In this document: piece after piece, positions 1-5,308 of the stretch
Position numbering within the stretch: the first letter of the stretch is position 1
Layout: each line of letters opens with the position of its first letter
Assembly: GCA_031278735.1 (NCBI GenBank)
Contig: JAITJU010000260.1
Coordinates: 1 to 7,260, forward strand
DNA from: Zoogloeaceae bacterium
GTDB taxonomy: Bacteria > Pseudomonadota > Gammaproteobacteria > Burkholderiales > Rhodocyclaceae
Length of the DNA: 7,260 bases
Direction of reading: 5' to 3'
Program-made: the position numbers and the translations under genes
The notes under the pieces: model-generated
Told to the model about the DNA's origin: nothing
What the model saw: only the letters and a program-made list of their open reading frames with translations
Database searches by the model: none

Positions 1-948
1 CCGCAGGATGGGCGCACCAAGCTGGCGGTGACCAAAACCCGCATCATCGACTTTCGGGTCAGCACCTTGCCTACCCTGTACGGCGAAAAAATCGTCATGC
101 GGATTCTCGATTCCAGCACCACGACCATGGGCATCGAAGTTCTGGGCTATACCGAGGAACAGAGAGACACCTTGCTGTAAGCCATTCGGCGTCCCTATGG
201 CATGGTGTTGACCACTGGTCCCACCGGTTCCGGCAAAACAGTGTCGCTCTATTCCTGCCTCAATATTCTCAACAATTCCGGCACCAACATTTCTACCGTG
301 GAAGACCCGGCGGAAATCAATCTGCCGGGTGTAAACCAGGTGAACGTCGACGAAAAGACAGGCCTGACTTTTGCCAGCGCCCTGCGCTCCTTTCTGCGGC
401 AAGACCCGGACGTCATCATGGTGGGCGAGGTCCGCGATCTGGAAACCGCCGAAATCGCCATTCGCGCCGCCCAGACCGGGCACATGGTGCTTTCCTCCCT
501 GCACACCAACGACGCGCCGCAAACCGTGGTGCGGCTGGTGGACATGGGAATTCCCGTCTTCAACATTGCCTCCAGCATCGTGCTCATTTCAGCGCAGCGT
601 CTGGTGCGTCGCCTGTGCTCCGACTGCAAGGAACCCGTGGAAATGCCGCGCGAATCGCTTCTGAACGCGGGCTTCACGGAAAAGGACCTGGCGGAAAAAT
701 GGACGCTGTATGGCCCCAAAGGCTGCATGAAATGCAAGGGCAAGGGTTACAAGGGGCGAATTGGCATCTATCAGGTCATGCCGATAACGGACACGATTCG
801 CCATCTCATCCTGCAACACGCTACCGTCATGGACATTGCCAAGCAGGCTTCGATGGATGGCGTGAGAACGCTGCGTGAATCCGGCATCCTGAAAATCAAG
901 CAGGGCATGACATCTCTGGAAGAAGTCCTGAGTTCAACGAGTATGTAG
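1..948 (+). pseudogene. pilB: pilB (type IV pilus extension ATPase), 5' end outside window, interrupted by in-frame TAA
   Basis: Frame 1 is open from the window edge and reads PQDGRTKLAVTKTR, then DFRVSTLPTLYGEK, then LGYTEEQRDTLL. This is the end of the N2D region of GspE/PilB ATPases. A TAA stop at 178-180 interrupts it. The same frame resumes at once with AIRRPYGM and then the Walker A motif, and continues without a further stop to TAG at 946-948. Both halves align with PilB without any gap or frame change, so one codon is altered rather than a segment lost. Family members have a sense codon here; CAA, AAA and GAA are each one base from TAA. The stop falls near the N2D/ATPase-domain boundary. 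Possible explanations are a recent nonsense mutation, a consensus error in the assembly, or a truly split protein. I favour the first two. The pilus would probably not extend if the stop is real and there is no second pilB. Confidence 0.75.
202..948 (+). CDS. pilB: PilB C-terminal ATPase domain, open segment after the internal stop
   Basis: PilB is the cytoplasmic hexameric ATPase that powers pilus extension through the platform protein PilC. Counting from the ATG at 202, this 248-residue segment keeps every ATPase motif. Walker A GPTGSGKT is at 6-13, the Asp box STVEDPAEINLPG at about 31-43, Walker B with DVIMVGEVRD at 70-79, and the His box GHMVLSSLHTNDA at 93-105. A zinc tetracysteine is present (C139, C142, C175, C178), followed by GYKGRIGIYQVM. 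The C-terminal RESGILKIKQGMTSLEEV is typical of PilB. The ATG at 202 is the internal Met of the usual RPYGM motif, not a natural start. No purine-rich ribosome binding site precedes it, so I doubt efficient independent translation. The N1D and N2D domains would be missing from such a product. pilC starts 19 nt after the stop. The family call is near certain; expression as a separate protein is not. Confidence 0.85.
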   Translation: MVLTTGPTGSGKTVSLYSCLNILNNSGTNISTVEDPAEINLPGVNQVNVDEKTGLTFASALRSFLRQDPDVIMVGEVRDLETAEIAIRAAQTGHMVLSSLHTNDAPQTVVRLVDMGIPVFNIASSIVLISAQRLVRRLCSDCKEPVEMPRESLLNAGFTEKDLAEKWTLYGPKGCMKCKGKGYKGRIGIYQVMPITDTIRHLILQHATVMDIAKQASMDGVRTLRESGILKIKQGMTSLEEVLSSTSM

Positions 949-955
949 AAAGCAA

Positions 956-960
956 AGGGG
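956..960 (+). promoter_or_regulatory. Ribosome binding site of pilC
   Basis: AGGGG lies seven bases before the ATG at 968, inside a purine-rich run (AAAGGGGAAAAG). This fixes the pilC start. It also shows that pilC can be translated on its own, even if ribosomes are lost at the internal stop in pilB. Confidence 0.6.
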
Positions 961-967
961 AAAAGAT

Positions 968-2209
968 ATGGCCACGAGTGCAAACATCCGTTCCGGCGCA
1001 AGGATCCAGGAAAGCAAGGAACGTGTTTTTGTCTGGGAAGGCAAGAACAAGGAAGGCAAACAGGTGCGCGGCGAAATGCGCGCCGTGACGGAAACGGTCG
1101 TGCAAAACAACCTGCGTCGTCAGGGCATCCGCGTTTCCAAAATCACTCCGCAGCGTTTCAAGCGCGGGAAATCCATCACCGACAAGGACCTCTCCCTCTT
1201 TACCCGGCAACTGGCCACCATGATGCGGGCGGGCGTGCCGCTGCTCCAGGCTTTTGACATCGTCGGGCGCAGCCACTCCAATCCCTCTGTCGGCAAATTG
1301 CTGCTGGACATCAAATCGGATGTGGAAGTCGGCAATTCGCTTTCCGGCGCATTCAGCAAATTTCCGCTCTACTTCGATCAGTTGTATTGCAATCTGGTTG
1401 CCGCCGGCGAACAGGCGGGTATCCTGGACACCATTCTGGAACGTCTGGCGACCTACAAGGAAAAGATTCTCGCCATCAAGAGCAAGATCAAATCCGCCTT
1501 GTTCTACCCCATTGCGGTGATTGCGGTGGCGGTCATCGTCACCACCATCATCATGATATTCGTCATTCCGGCGTTCAAGGGCATTTTCGAGAGCTTCGGT
1601 CAGGAATTGCCAATGCCCACGCAGGTCGTCATTGCCATGTCCGATTTCATCGTCGCCAACTGGTACTTCGTCCTGGGCATTCCCATTGGCGGTCTGTGGG
1701 CTTTCTTCTATACATGGAAACGCTCGACCGCCATGCAGATGGCCATGGATCGTTACCTGCTGCGCGTGCCGCTTTTTGGCGAGCTGATTCGCAAGTCCGT
1801 GCTTGCGCGCTGGCACCGCACCCTGGCCACCATGTTTGCCGCGGGCGTGCCGCTGGTCGAATCGCTGGAATCCGTGGGCGCGGCATGCGGCAATTATGTC
1901 TACAAACGCGCCACGGTTGACGTCAAAAGCGATGTCAGCGCCGGGGTGAGCCTGACCACGGCCGTGCAGAACACCAACATCTTCCCCAACATGGCGATTC
2001 AGATGATGGCCATTGGCGAAGAATCCGGCTCGCTGGACACCATGCTGGGCAAGGTGGCCGACTTTTACGAAGCGGAAGTCGATGACGCCGTGGCGGCGCT
2101 CTCCAGCCTGATGGAACCCATTATCATGGTGGTGCTGGGGGTGCTCATCGGCGGCATGGTGGTCGCCATGTACCTGCCCATCTTCAAAATGGGCGCCATG
2201 GTTGGTTGA
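968..2209 (+). CDS. pilC: PilC, type IV pilus inner-membrane platform protein
   Basis: This 413-residue protein is close to the usual PilC length of about 405. PilC is the inner-membrane platform on which PilB acts to insert pilin subunits. The N-terminus has the characteristic FVWEGKNKEGKQVRGEM (21-37). Two T2SF (GspF/PilC) domains follow, at about 77-200 and 280-402. They start with related segments, LATMMRAGVPLLQAF (82-96) and LATMFAAGVPLVESL (286-300). Hydrophobic segments at about 179-202, 232-250 and 384-407 match the three membrane helices of the family. GEQAG (147-151) and GEESG (350-354) occupy the same place in each half. The start at 968 is supported by AGGGG at 956-960, seven bases upstream. 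The gene lies 19 nt after pilB, and its stop TGA shares a base with the pilD start. Confidence 0.96.
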   Translation: MATSANIRSGARIQESKERVFVWEGKNKEGKQVRGEMRAVTETVVQNNLRRQGIRVSKITPQRFKRGKSITDKDLSLFTRQLATMMRAGVPLLQAFDIVGRSHSNPSVGKLLLDIKSDVEVGNSLSGAFSKFPLYFDQLYCNLVAAGEQAGILDTILERLATYKEKILAIKSKIKSALFYPIAVIAVAVIVTTIIMIFVIPAFKGIFESFGQELPMPTQVVIAMSDFIVANWYFVLGIPIGGLWAFFYTWKRSTAMQMAMDRYLLRVPLFGELIRKSVLARWHRTLATMFAAGVPLVESLESVGAACGNYVYKRATVDVKSDVSAGVSLTTAVQNTNIFPNMAIQMMAIGEESGSLDTMLGKVADFYEAEVDDAVAALSSLMEPIIMVVLGVLIGGMVVAMYLPIFKMGAMVG

Positions 2210-3063
2210 TGACTTACTTGCTGCAACCCGATCTTTTTGGAGGCGTGCTGGGCGTACTGGGGTTGATGGTTGGCAGTTTTCTGAATGTCGTCATTTACCG
2301 TCTTCCCAAAATGATGGAGGCGGAGTGGCGCGCGCAGTGCGCTGAAACAAACGGGGGCGCAAGCGAGGAAGGCGTGGCGGCTGGAGAGACCTTCAACCTC
2401 ATCACGCCCCGCTCCCGCTGCCCGCATTGCGGGCATCCGATCTCGGCGCTGGAGAACGTCCCCGTCCTGAGTTACCTGTGTTTGCGGGGCAGATGCCGCG
2501 CCTGCCGCGCGCCCATTTCCCCGCGCTACCCGCTGGTCGAGCTGGCGGCCGCCTTTCTGGGCATGGCCGCCGCTTGGCGTTTTGGCCCCGGCGCGCAGGC
2601 GGCGGCGGCAGCGGCGTTGCTTTGGGCGCTGCTGGCGCTGGCCATGATCGATTTTGACACCCAGCTCCTGCCGGATGTCATTACCCTGCCGCTTCTCTGG
2701 TGCGGCTTGCTGGCCAATCTTTTCGGTCAGTTTGTTCCATTGTCGCAAGCCGTCATTGGCGCGATGGCGGGTTATCTGTCGTTGTGGCTGGTGTATTGGC
2801 TGTTCAAACTGATGACTGGCAGGGAGGGCATGGGGCATGGCGACTTCAAGCTGCTCGCCGCGCTGGGCGCCTGGTTGGGCTGGATCATGCTGCCGGTCGT
2901 CGTGCTGATGGCTTCGCTGGTTGGAGCGATAGCGGGGATCGGCCTCATTCTTTTTGCCCGTCATGGCCGCCACGTTCCGATTCCCTTTGGCCCCTATCTT
3001 GCAGCGGCCGGCATGGTCGCCCTTTTCTACGGCAAGGAAATCAACCGGCTGTACCTGGGTTGA
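2209..3063 (+). CDS. pilD: PilD, prepilin peptidase and N-methyltransferase
   Basis: PilD is an integral inner-membrane aspartic protease. It cleaves the leader of type IV prepilins, and often of type II secretion pseudopilins, then methylates the new N-terminal residue. The 284-residue product has GSFLNVVIYRLP (22-33), followed by a soluble loop with the zinc-binding pairs CPHC (71-74) and CRAC (96-99) of the bifunctional form. PISPRYPLVE (102-111) comes next. Catalytic aspartates are expected in MIDFDTQLLPD (D148) and GMGHGDFKL (D212, the GxGD motif). The rest is strongly hydrophobic, with several membrane helices. The ATG at 2209 uses the last base of the pilC stop (TGATG), which implies translational coupling. 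A TTG at 2206 is possible but adds only one residue. A 14-residue stretch at about 48-61 is a loop of variable length in this family. Confidence 0.96.
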   Translation: MTYLLQPDLFGGVLGVLGLMVGSFLNVVIYRLPKMMEAEWRAQCAETNGGASEEGVAAGETFNLITPRSRCPHCGHPISALENVPVLSYLCLRGRCRACRAPISPRYPLVELAAAFLGMAAAWRFGPGAQAAAAAALLWALLALAMIDFDTQLLPDVITLPLLWCGLLANLFGQFVPLSQAVIGAMAGYLSLWLVYWLFKLMTGREGMGHGDFKLLAALGAWLGWIMLPVVVLMASLVGAIAGIGLILFARHGRHVPIPFGPYLAAAGMVALFYGKEINRLYLG

Positions 3064-3102
3064 GCGGCAATGGCGGGCGGATAAATTTCGTTGTAATATT
3101 GC

Positions 3103-3133
3103 TTGACCGTTTTTGATTGCGCGGCGGTAGAAT
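3103..3133 (+). promoter_or_regulatory. Possible sigma-70 promoter upstream of the small exported-protein gene
   Basis: TTGACC (3103-3108) and TAGAAT (3128-3133) each match the sigma-70 consensus at five of six positions. The 19-base spacer is longer than the ideal 17. The site lies 40 nt after the pilD stop and would give a leader of about 110-115 nt before the ATG at 3254. I found it by eye, and such matches occur by chance. Confidence 0.35.
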
Positions 3134-3150
3134 TGCAGGCAGGAGAAAGG

Positions 3151-3200
3151 CGGAAGAGGCTTGCCTTTTCCGGTGACAACTTCAAGCAAAAGGGGTTGTC
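3151..3200 (+). other. Two adjacent potential hairpins in the 5' leader of the small exported-protein gene
   Basis: The first hairpin pairs CGGAAGAGG (3151-3159) with CCTTTTCCG (3164-3172), nine pairs including one G-T, around a four-base loop. The second pairs GACAAC (3175-3180) with GTTGTC (3195-3200) around a 14-base loop that contains CAAAAGGG. Only two bases separate them. Neither is followed by a T run, so they do not look like an intrinsic terminator for pilD. I do not recognise a known riboswitch class. They could be leader regulatory structure or chance pairing. Confidence 0.35.
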
Positions 3201-3240
3201 GGTAGATGCTGGCGTCAATCCTGGCGCCGGATTCGCCAAT

Positions 3241-3249
3241 GGAGGAGAG
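3241..3249 (+). promoter_or_regulatory. Strong ribosome binding site that sets the start at 3254
   Basis: GGAGGAGAG is an excellent Shine-Dalgarno match. Its GGAGG core ends eight bases before the ATG at 3254 and eleven before the ATG at 3257. It rules out the ATG at 3206, which lacks such a site and would add 16 non-signal residues. Confidence 0.75.
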
Positions 3250-3253
3250 AACG

Positions 3254-3595
3254 ATGATGAGCAGATACCTGAAACCGGCGCTATGGATTGTCCTGTTGAC
3301 GGCGCTGATCGGCATGCCCTTGCAGGCGCAGGAAGTAAAAAAGGATAGCGGCATTTTGTTTGGCACAATTGAGCAGGTGGGGGATAACAGCATTGTTATC
3401 AACAAGAAAACCTTCGGATTCACGCAAGGCGCCACCATTCGCATTGGCGAAAAGGATCATGTTTTTTCGCGCAATCTTCTCTCTTCGCAATGGGTGGGCA
3501 GGCAGGCGGTCTATCGCTATCACGACCATGGCAGCCAGTCGCTCCTGATTCATCTGTTCATTCCCACGAACAAGGCGCAGATGAACGGGGGATGA
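3254..3595 (+). CDS. Small exported protein of unknown function
   Basis: The 113-residue product starts with a Sec-type signal: basic MMSRYLK, hydrophobic PALWIVLLTALIG (8-20), then a likely cleavage near QA-QE (about 25-26). The mature part is roughly 88 residues with no cysteine, so it is neither a lipoprotein nor disulfide-linked. It looks like a small beta-rich domain: GTIEQVGDNSIVINKKTFGF (37-56), then an AVYRYHDHGSQSLLIHLFIP stretch (85-104) that contains HDH (90-92). The pattern 'GxIexv..nsIvI....f' recalls small periplasmic proteins annotated near pilus genes, such as PilY2-like proteins. I cannot show that relationship by eye and give no symbol. The ATG at 3254 is chosen for its strong ribosome binding site; 3257 is the alternative. 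The gene follows pilD by 190 nt, with its own possible promoter, and converges on galE. Confidence 0.75.
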   Translation: MMSRYLKPALWIVLLTALIGMPLQAQEVKKDSGILFGTIEQVGDNSIVINKKTFGFTQGATIRIGEKDHVFSRNLLSSQWVGRQAVYRYHDHGSQSLLIHLFIPTNKAQMNGG

Positions 3596-3625
3596 TCGGG
3601 GAGCGACGGACGAAAGAACACGCGG

Positions 3626-3640
3626 CGGCGAAAGTCGCCG
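3626..3640. terminator. Possible weak bidirectional terminator hairpin between convergent genes
   Basis: CGGCGA (3626-3631) pairs with TCGCCG (3635-3640) around AAG. The hairpin sits in the 50-nt gap between the + strand gene ending at 3595 and the - strand galE ending at 3646. No clear T run follows on either strand; the minus side has only TTCTTTC further on. The position is right but the structure is short. Confidence 0.3.
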
Positions 3641-3645
3641 AAATG

Positions 3646-4668
3646 CTATTCTGATCCTTGATCCCTGAATCTCGACCGCTGCTGCTGGAAGCGCCAGACG
3701 CTTTGGCACATCTCCTCAATGCCGCGTGTCGCCTGCCAGCCCAGTTCCCTTTTTGCCCTGGCCGGATTGGCGTAGCAGGCGGCAACGTCGCCGGCGCGTC
3801 GCGGCGCGATGCGGTAGGGCACGGCCTGGCCGCTGGCGGCGGCAAAGGCGGCGCGCATTTCCAGAACGCTGTAGCCGCGCCCCGTTCCCAGATTGATGGC
3901 GCGCCAGCCGGGGCGCGTGGCGAGCCAGGCCAGCGCCGCTGCGTGGCCTTCGGCCAAATCCATGACATGAATGTAATCGCGCACGCCCGTGCCGTCCGGC
4001 GTCGGGTAATCGCCGCCAAACACCTGGAGTTCCGCCAGTTGCCCGCTGGCGACGCGGGCGATATAGGGCATGAGGTTGTTGGGAATGCCCTCTGGGTCTT
4101 CGCCGATCAGCCCGCTTGCATGTGCGCCAACCGGATTGAAGTAACGCAGGCAGACGATTTTCCAGTCTGGGTCGGCGGCGCTTGCGTCGGCGAGCATGTG
4201 CTCGATGTGTAATTTGCAGCGGCCATAGGGGTTGGTCACGCGCAAGGGGTGATCCTCGTCGATCGGCAGGTATTCCGGTTCCCCATATACCGTGGCGCTG
4301 CTGCTGAACACCAGGGTTTTGTACGCCTCGTCGCGCATGGCTTCCAGCAGGCTTATCGTGCCCTGCACGTTATTGGCGTAATACTCGATGGGTTTTTCGA
4401 CCGATTCGCCTACCGCTTTCAGTCCCGCGAAATGCACTACGGCATGGATGCCGTATGTTTTCAGCGCGTTGCGCAGGCTGGTCGTGTCGCGAACGTCCGC
4501 CTTGATGAACACGGGCGGCGCGCCGCTGATGCGCGCGACGCGCGCGCCGACGTCGGCGTTGCTGTTGGCGAGGTTATCGTAGAGCACAACCGTGTGTCCG
4601 GCTGTCTGCAGGGCCACGGCCGTATGGCTGCCGATGTAGCCCATGCCGCCGGTCAGAAGAATATTCAT
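3646..4668 (-). CDS. galE: GalE, UDP-hexose (UDP-glucose/UDP-GlcNAc-type) 4-epimerase
   Basis: GalE interconverts UDP-glucose and UDP-galactose in the cytoplasm, using tightly bound NAD, and supplies sugars for LPS, capsule or glycan synthesis. The 340-residue product (E. coli 338) is an extended short-chain dehydrogenase. It has the Rossmann motif GGMGYIGSH (7-15), LYDNL (29-33), SSSATVYG (122-129) with S124, and the catalytic pair Y148 and K152 in NPYGRCK. RYFNPVGAH (175-183) and GVRDYIHVMDLA (228-239) are also typical. C298 in AACYANP aligns with the E. coli gate residue Tyr299 and human Cys307; a small residue there is linked to use of UDP-GlcNAc/GalNAc. The ATG at 4668 gives MNILLTGG, the normal N-terminus. 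The frame stays open upstream to 4857, but that part is not GalE-like. The ribosome binding site is weak. The C-terminus (RFRDQGSE) departs from the usual W-Q-NP-GY ending. Confidence 0.96.
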   Translation of the reverse strand: MNILLTGGMGYIGSHTAVALQTAGHTVVLYDNLANSNADVGARVARISGAPPVFIKADVRDTTSLRNALKTYGIHAVVHFAGLKAVGESVEKPIEYYANNVQGTISLLEAMRDEAYKTLVFSSSATVYGEPEYLPIDEDHPLRVTNPYGRCKLHIEHMLADASAADPDWKIVCLRYFNPVGAHASGLIGEDPEGIPNNLMPYIARVASGQLAELQVFGGDYPTPDGTGVRDYIHVMDLAEGHAAALAWLATRPGWRAINLGTGRGYSVLEMRAAFAAASGQAVPYRIAPRRAGDVAACYANPARAKRELGWQATRGIEEMCQSVWRFQQQRSRFRDQGSE

Positions 4669-4705
4669 GGATGCCCGTCTTTTCAAAGCGCGTGGAAAAG
4701 CCGTT

Positions 4706-4711
4706 ATGATA
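4706..4711 (-). promoter_or_regulatory. Possible -10 element for galE
   Basis: On the minus strand, TATCAT matches the -10 consensus at five of six positions and would give a leader of about 30 nt before the galE ATG. I see no good -35 element at the right distance (GGGATT at 17 bases), so this is only a candidate. Confidence 0.25.
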
Positions 4712-4733
4712 AGCCATTCCTCCGCGGCAATCC

Positions 4734-4763
4734 CTGACTGGAAGCCGTCATCTGATCTATACT
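4734..4763 (+). promoter_or_regulatory. Possible sigma-70 promoter for the DUF4124-ntrB-ntrC transcript
   Basis: CTGACT (4734-4739) and TATACT (4758-4763) are separated by 18 bases. The -10 matches five of six positions and the -35 four of six. The start point would fall near 4770, about 35 nt before the ATG at 4806. No sigma-54 element (GG/GC pair spaced as TGGCAC-N5-TTGC) and no NtrC-type inverted repeat is visible in this 137-nt gap. Confidence 0.4.
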
Positions 4764-4795
4764 CTTCTTCTTTCCATTCTTTTCCCTTCCCGCCT
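4762..4795 (+). other. Polypyrimidine leader before the DUF4124 gene
   Basis: Of 34 bases, 32 are C or T, the exceptions being A at 4776 and G at 4792. The tract runs from the candidate -10 element to the Shine-Dalgarno site, so it would make up nearly the whole untranslated leader. Such tracts are unstructured and can bind ribosomal protein S1. Function here is inferred only. Confidence 0.4.
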
Positions 4796-4805
4796 GGAGT
4801 TTGCG

Positions 4806-5291
4806 ATGACGACGCGTTTTTCTGTTGTGACGCTGTGCGCGATTCTTGCGTCGGCAATGCCTGCCTGGGGGCAGGTTTATCGTTGCACGGATGCGGAAGG
4901 GCGCGTGACCATTACCAATGTCCTGATCGACAAAACCAGTTGCAAGCGGATGCAGGTCGAAGTGGATAACGTCGCGCCGCCGCCGATTGACAGCGGCAAA
5001 CGTCGTCCCGGCGCGGCCGCCGCGGTGACGCCGCCGGATTTTCCCAGCGTGAGCGCGGATGAGCAAAACGTGCGCAACGATGCCCGCCGCACCATCCTGA
5101 ATCAGGAGCTTGCCGACGAGCAGCGAAAGCTGGAGGGCGCGAGAAACCAGCTGATCGCGCAGGAAAAAGTCCCCGCGGGAATGGAAGAGGCCGAAAGGCG
5201 CGAAGCGCGTCTGCGCCCCTTTCGGGAGACCGTCGCCCGGCATGAGCGCAATATCGAGGATCTGAACCGGGAAATCGGCAATCTTCGCTGA
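4806..5291 (+). CDS. Exported DUF4124-domain protein with C-terminal coiled coil
   Basis: The 161-residue product has a Sec signal: MTTRFS, then VVTLCAILASAMPAWG with likely cleavage after G22 (A-W-G). The mature N-terminus QVYRCTDAEGRVTITN (23-38) is the DUF4124 signature, a short beta-hairpin module of unknown function at the start of many proteobacterial envelope proteins. C27 and C46 could form a disulfide. A Pro/Ala-rich linker follows (about 56-82). Residues 85-160 are rich in Glu, Arg, Gln and Leu with heptad-like spacing, so a coiled coil is likely. The start is supported by GGAG at 4796-4799, six bases upstream. The gene ends 17 nt before ntrB and is probably co-transcribed with it. 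Placement before ntrBC recurs in Betaproteobacteria as I recall, but its role in nitrogen control is unknown. Confidence 0.87.
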   Translation: MTTRFSVVTLCAILASAMPAWGQVYRCTDAEGRVTITNVLIDKTSCKRMQVEVDNVAPPPIDSGKRRPGAAAAVTPPDFPSVSADEQNVRNDARRTILNQELADEQRKLEGARNQLIAQEKVPAGMEEAERREARLRPFRETVARHERNIEDLNREIGNLR

Positions 5292-5308
5292 ATTCATGCC
5301 GCCGTCGA

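Noticed and set aside
178..180. Programmed recoding or stop reassignment at the pilB TAA
   Set aside because: TAA is not a selenocysteine or pyrrolysine codon. No other conserved gene here contains an in-frame TAA. One site is not enough to claim reassignment, so I kept it only as a minor alternative.
896..1816. A 306-codon open frame on the - strand
   Set aside because: It is the antisense shadow of pilC. The translation is a His/Asp/Gly-rich string without motifs or a ribosome binding site.
3151..3172. Intrinsic terminator for pilD
   Set aside because: The stem is good but no T run follows it. It lies downstream of a plausible promoter, which fits a leader element better.
3206..3253. Earlier ATG starts (3206 and 3239) for the small exported protein
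   Set aside because: They would place hydrophilic residues before the signal peptide and ignore the GGAGGAGAG at 3241-3249.
2065..3444. A 459-codon open frame on the - strand
   Set aside because: It lies opposite pilC/pilD, which have full motifs and family-typical lengths. Its translation is low-complexity, rich in Arg, Gln and His, with no recognisable domain, as expected from antisense of GC-rich genes.
4669..4857. Upstream extension of the galE frame (start at 4857)
   Set aside because: The extra 63 residues are low-complexity and unlike GalE. They overlap the start of the DUF4124 gene, and MNILLTGG is the normal GalE N-terminus.
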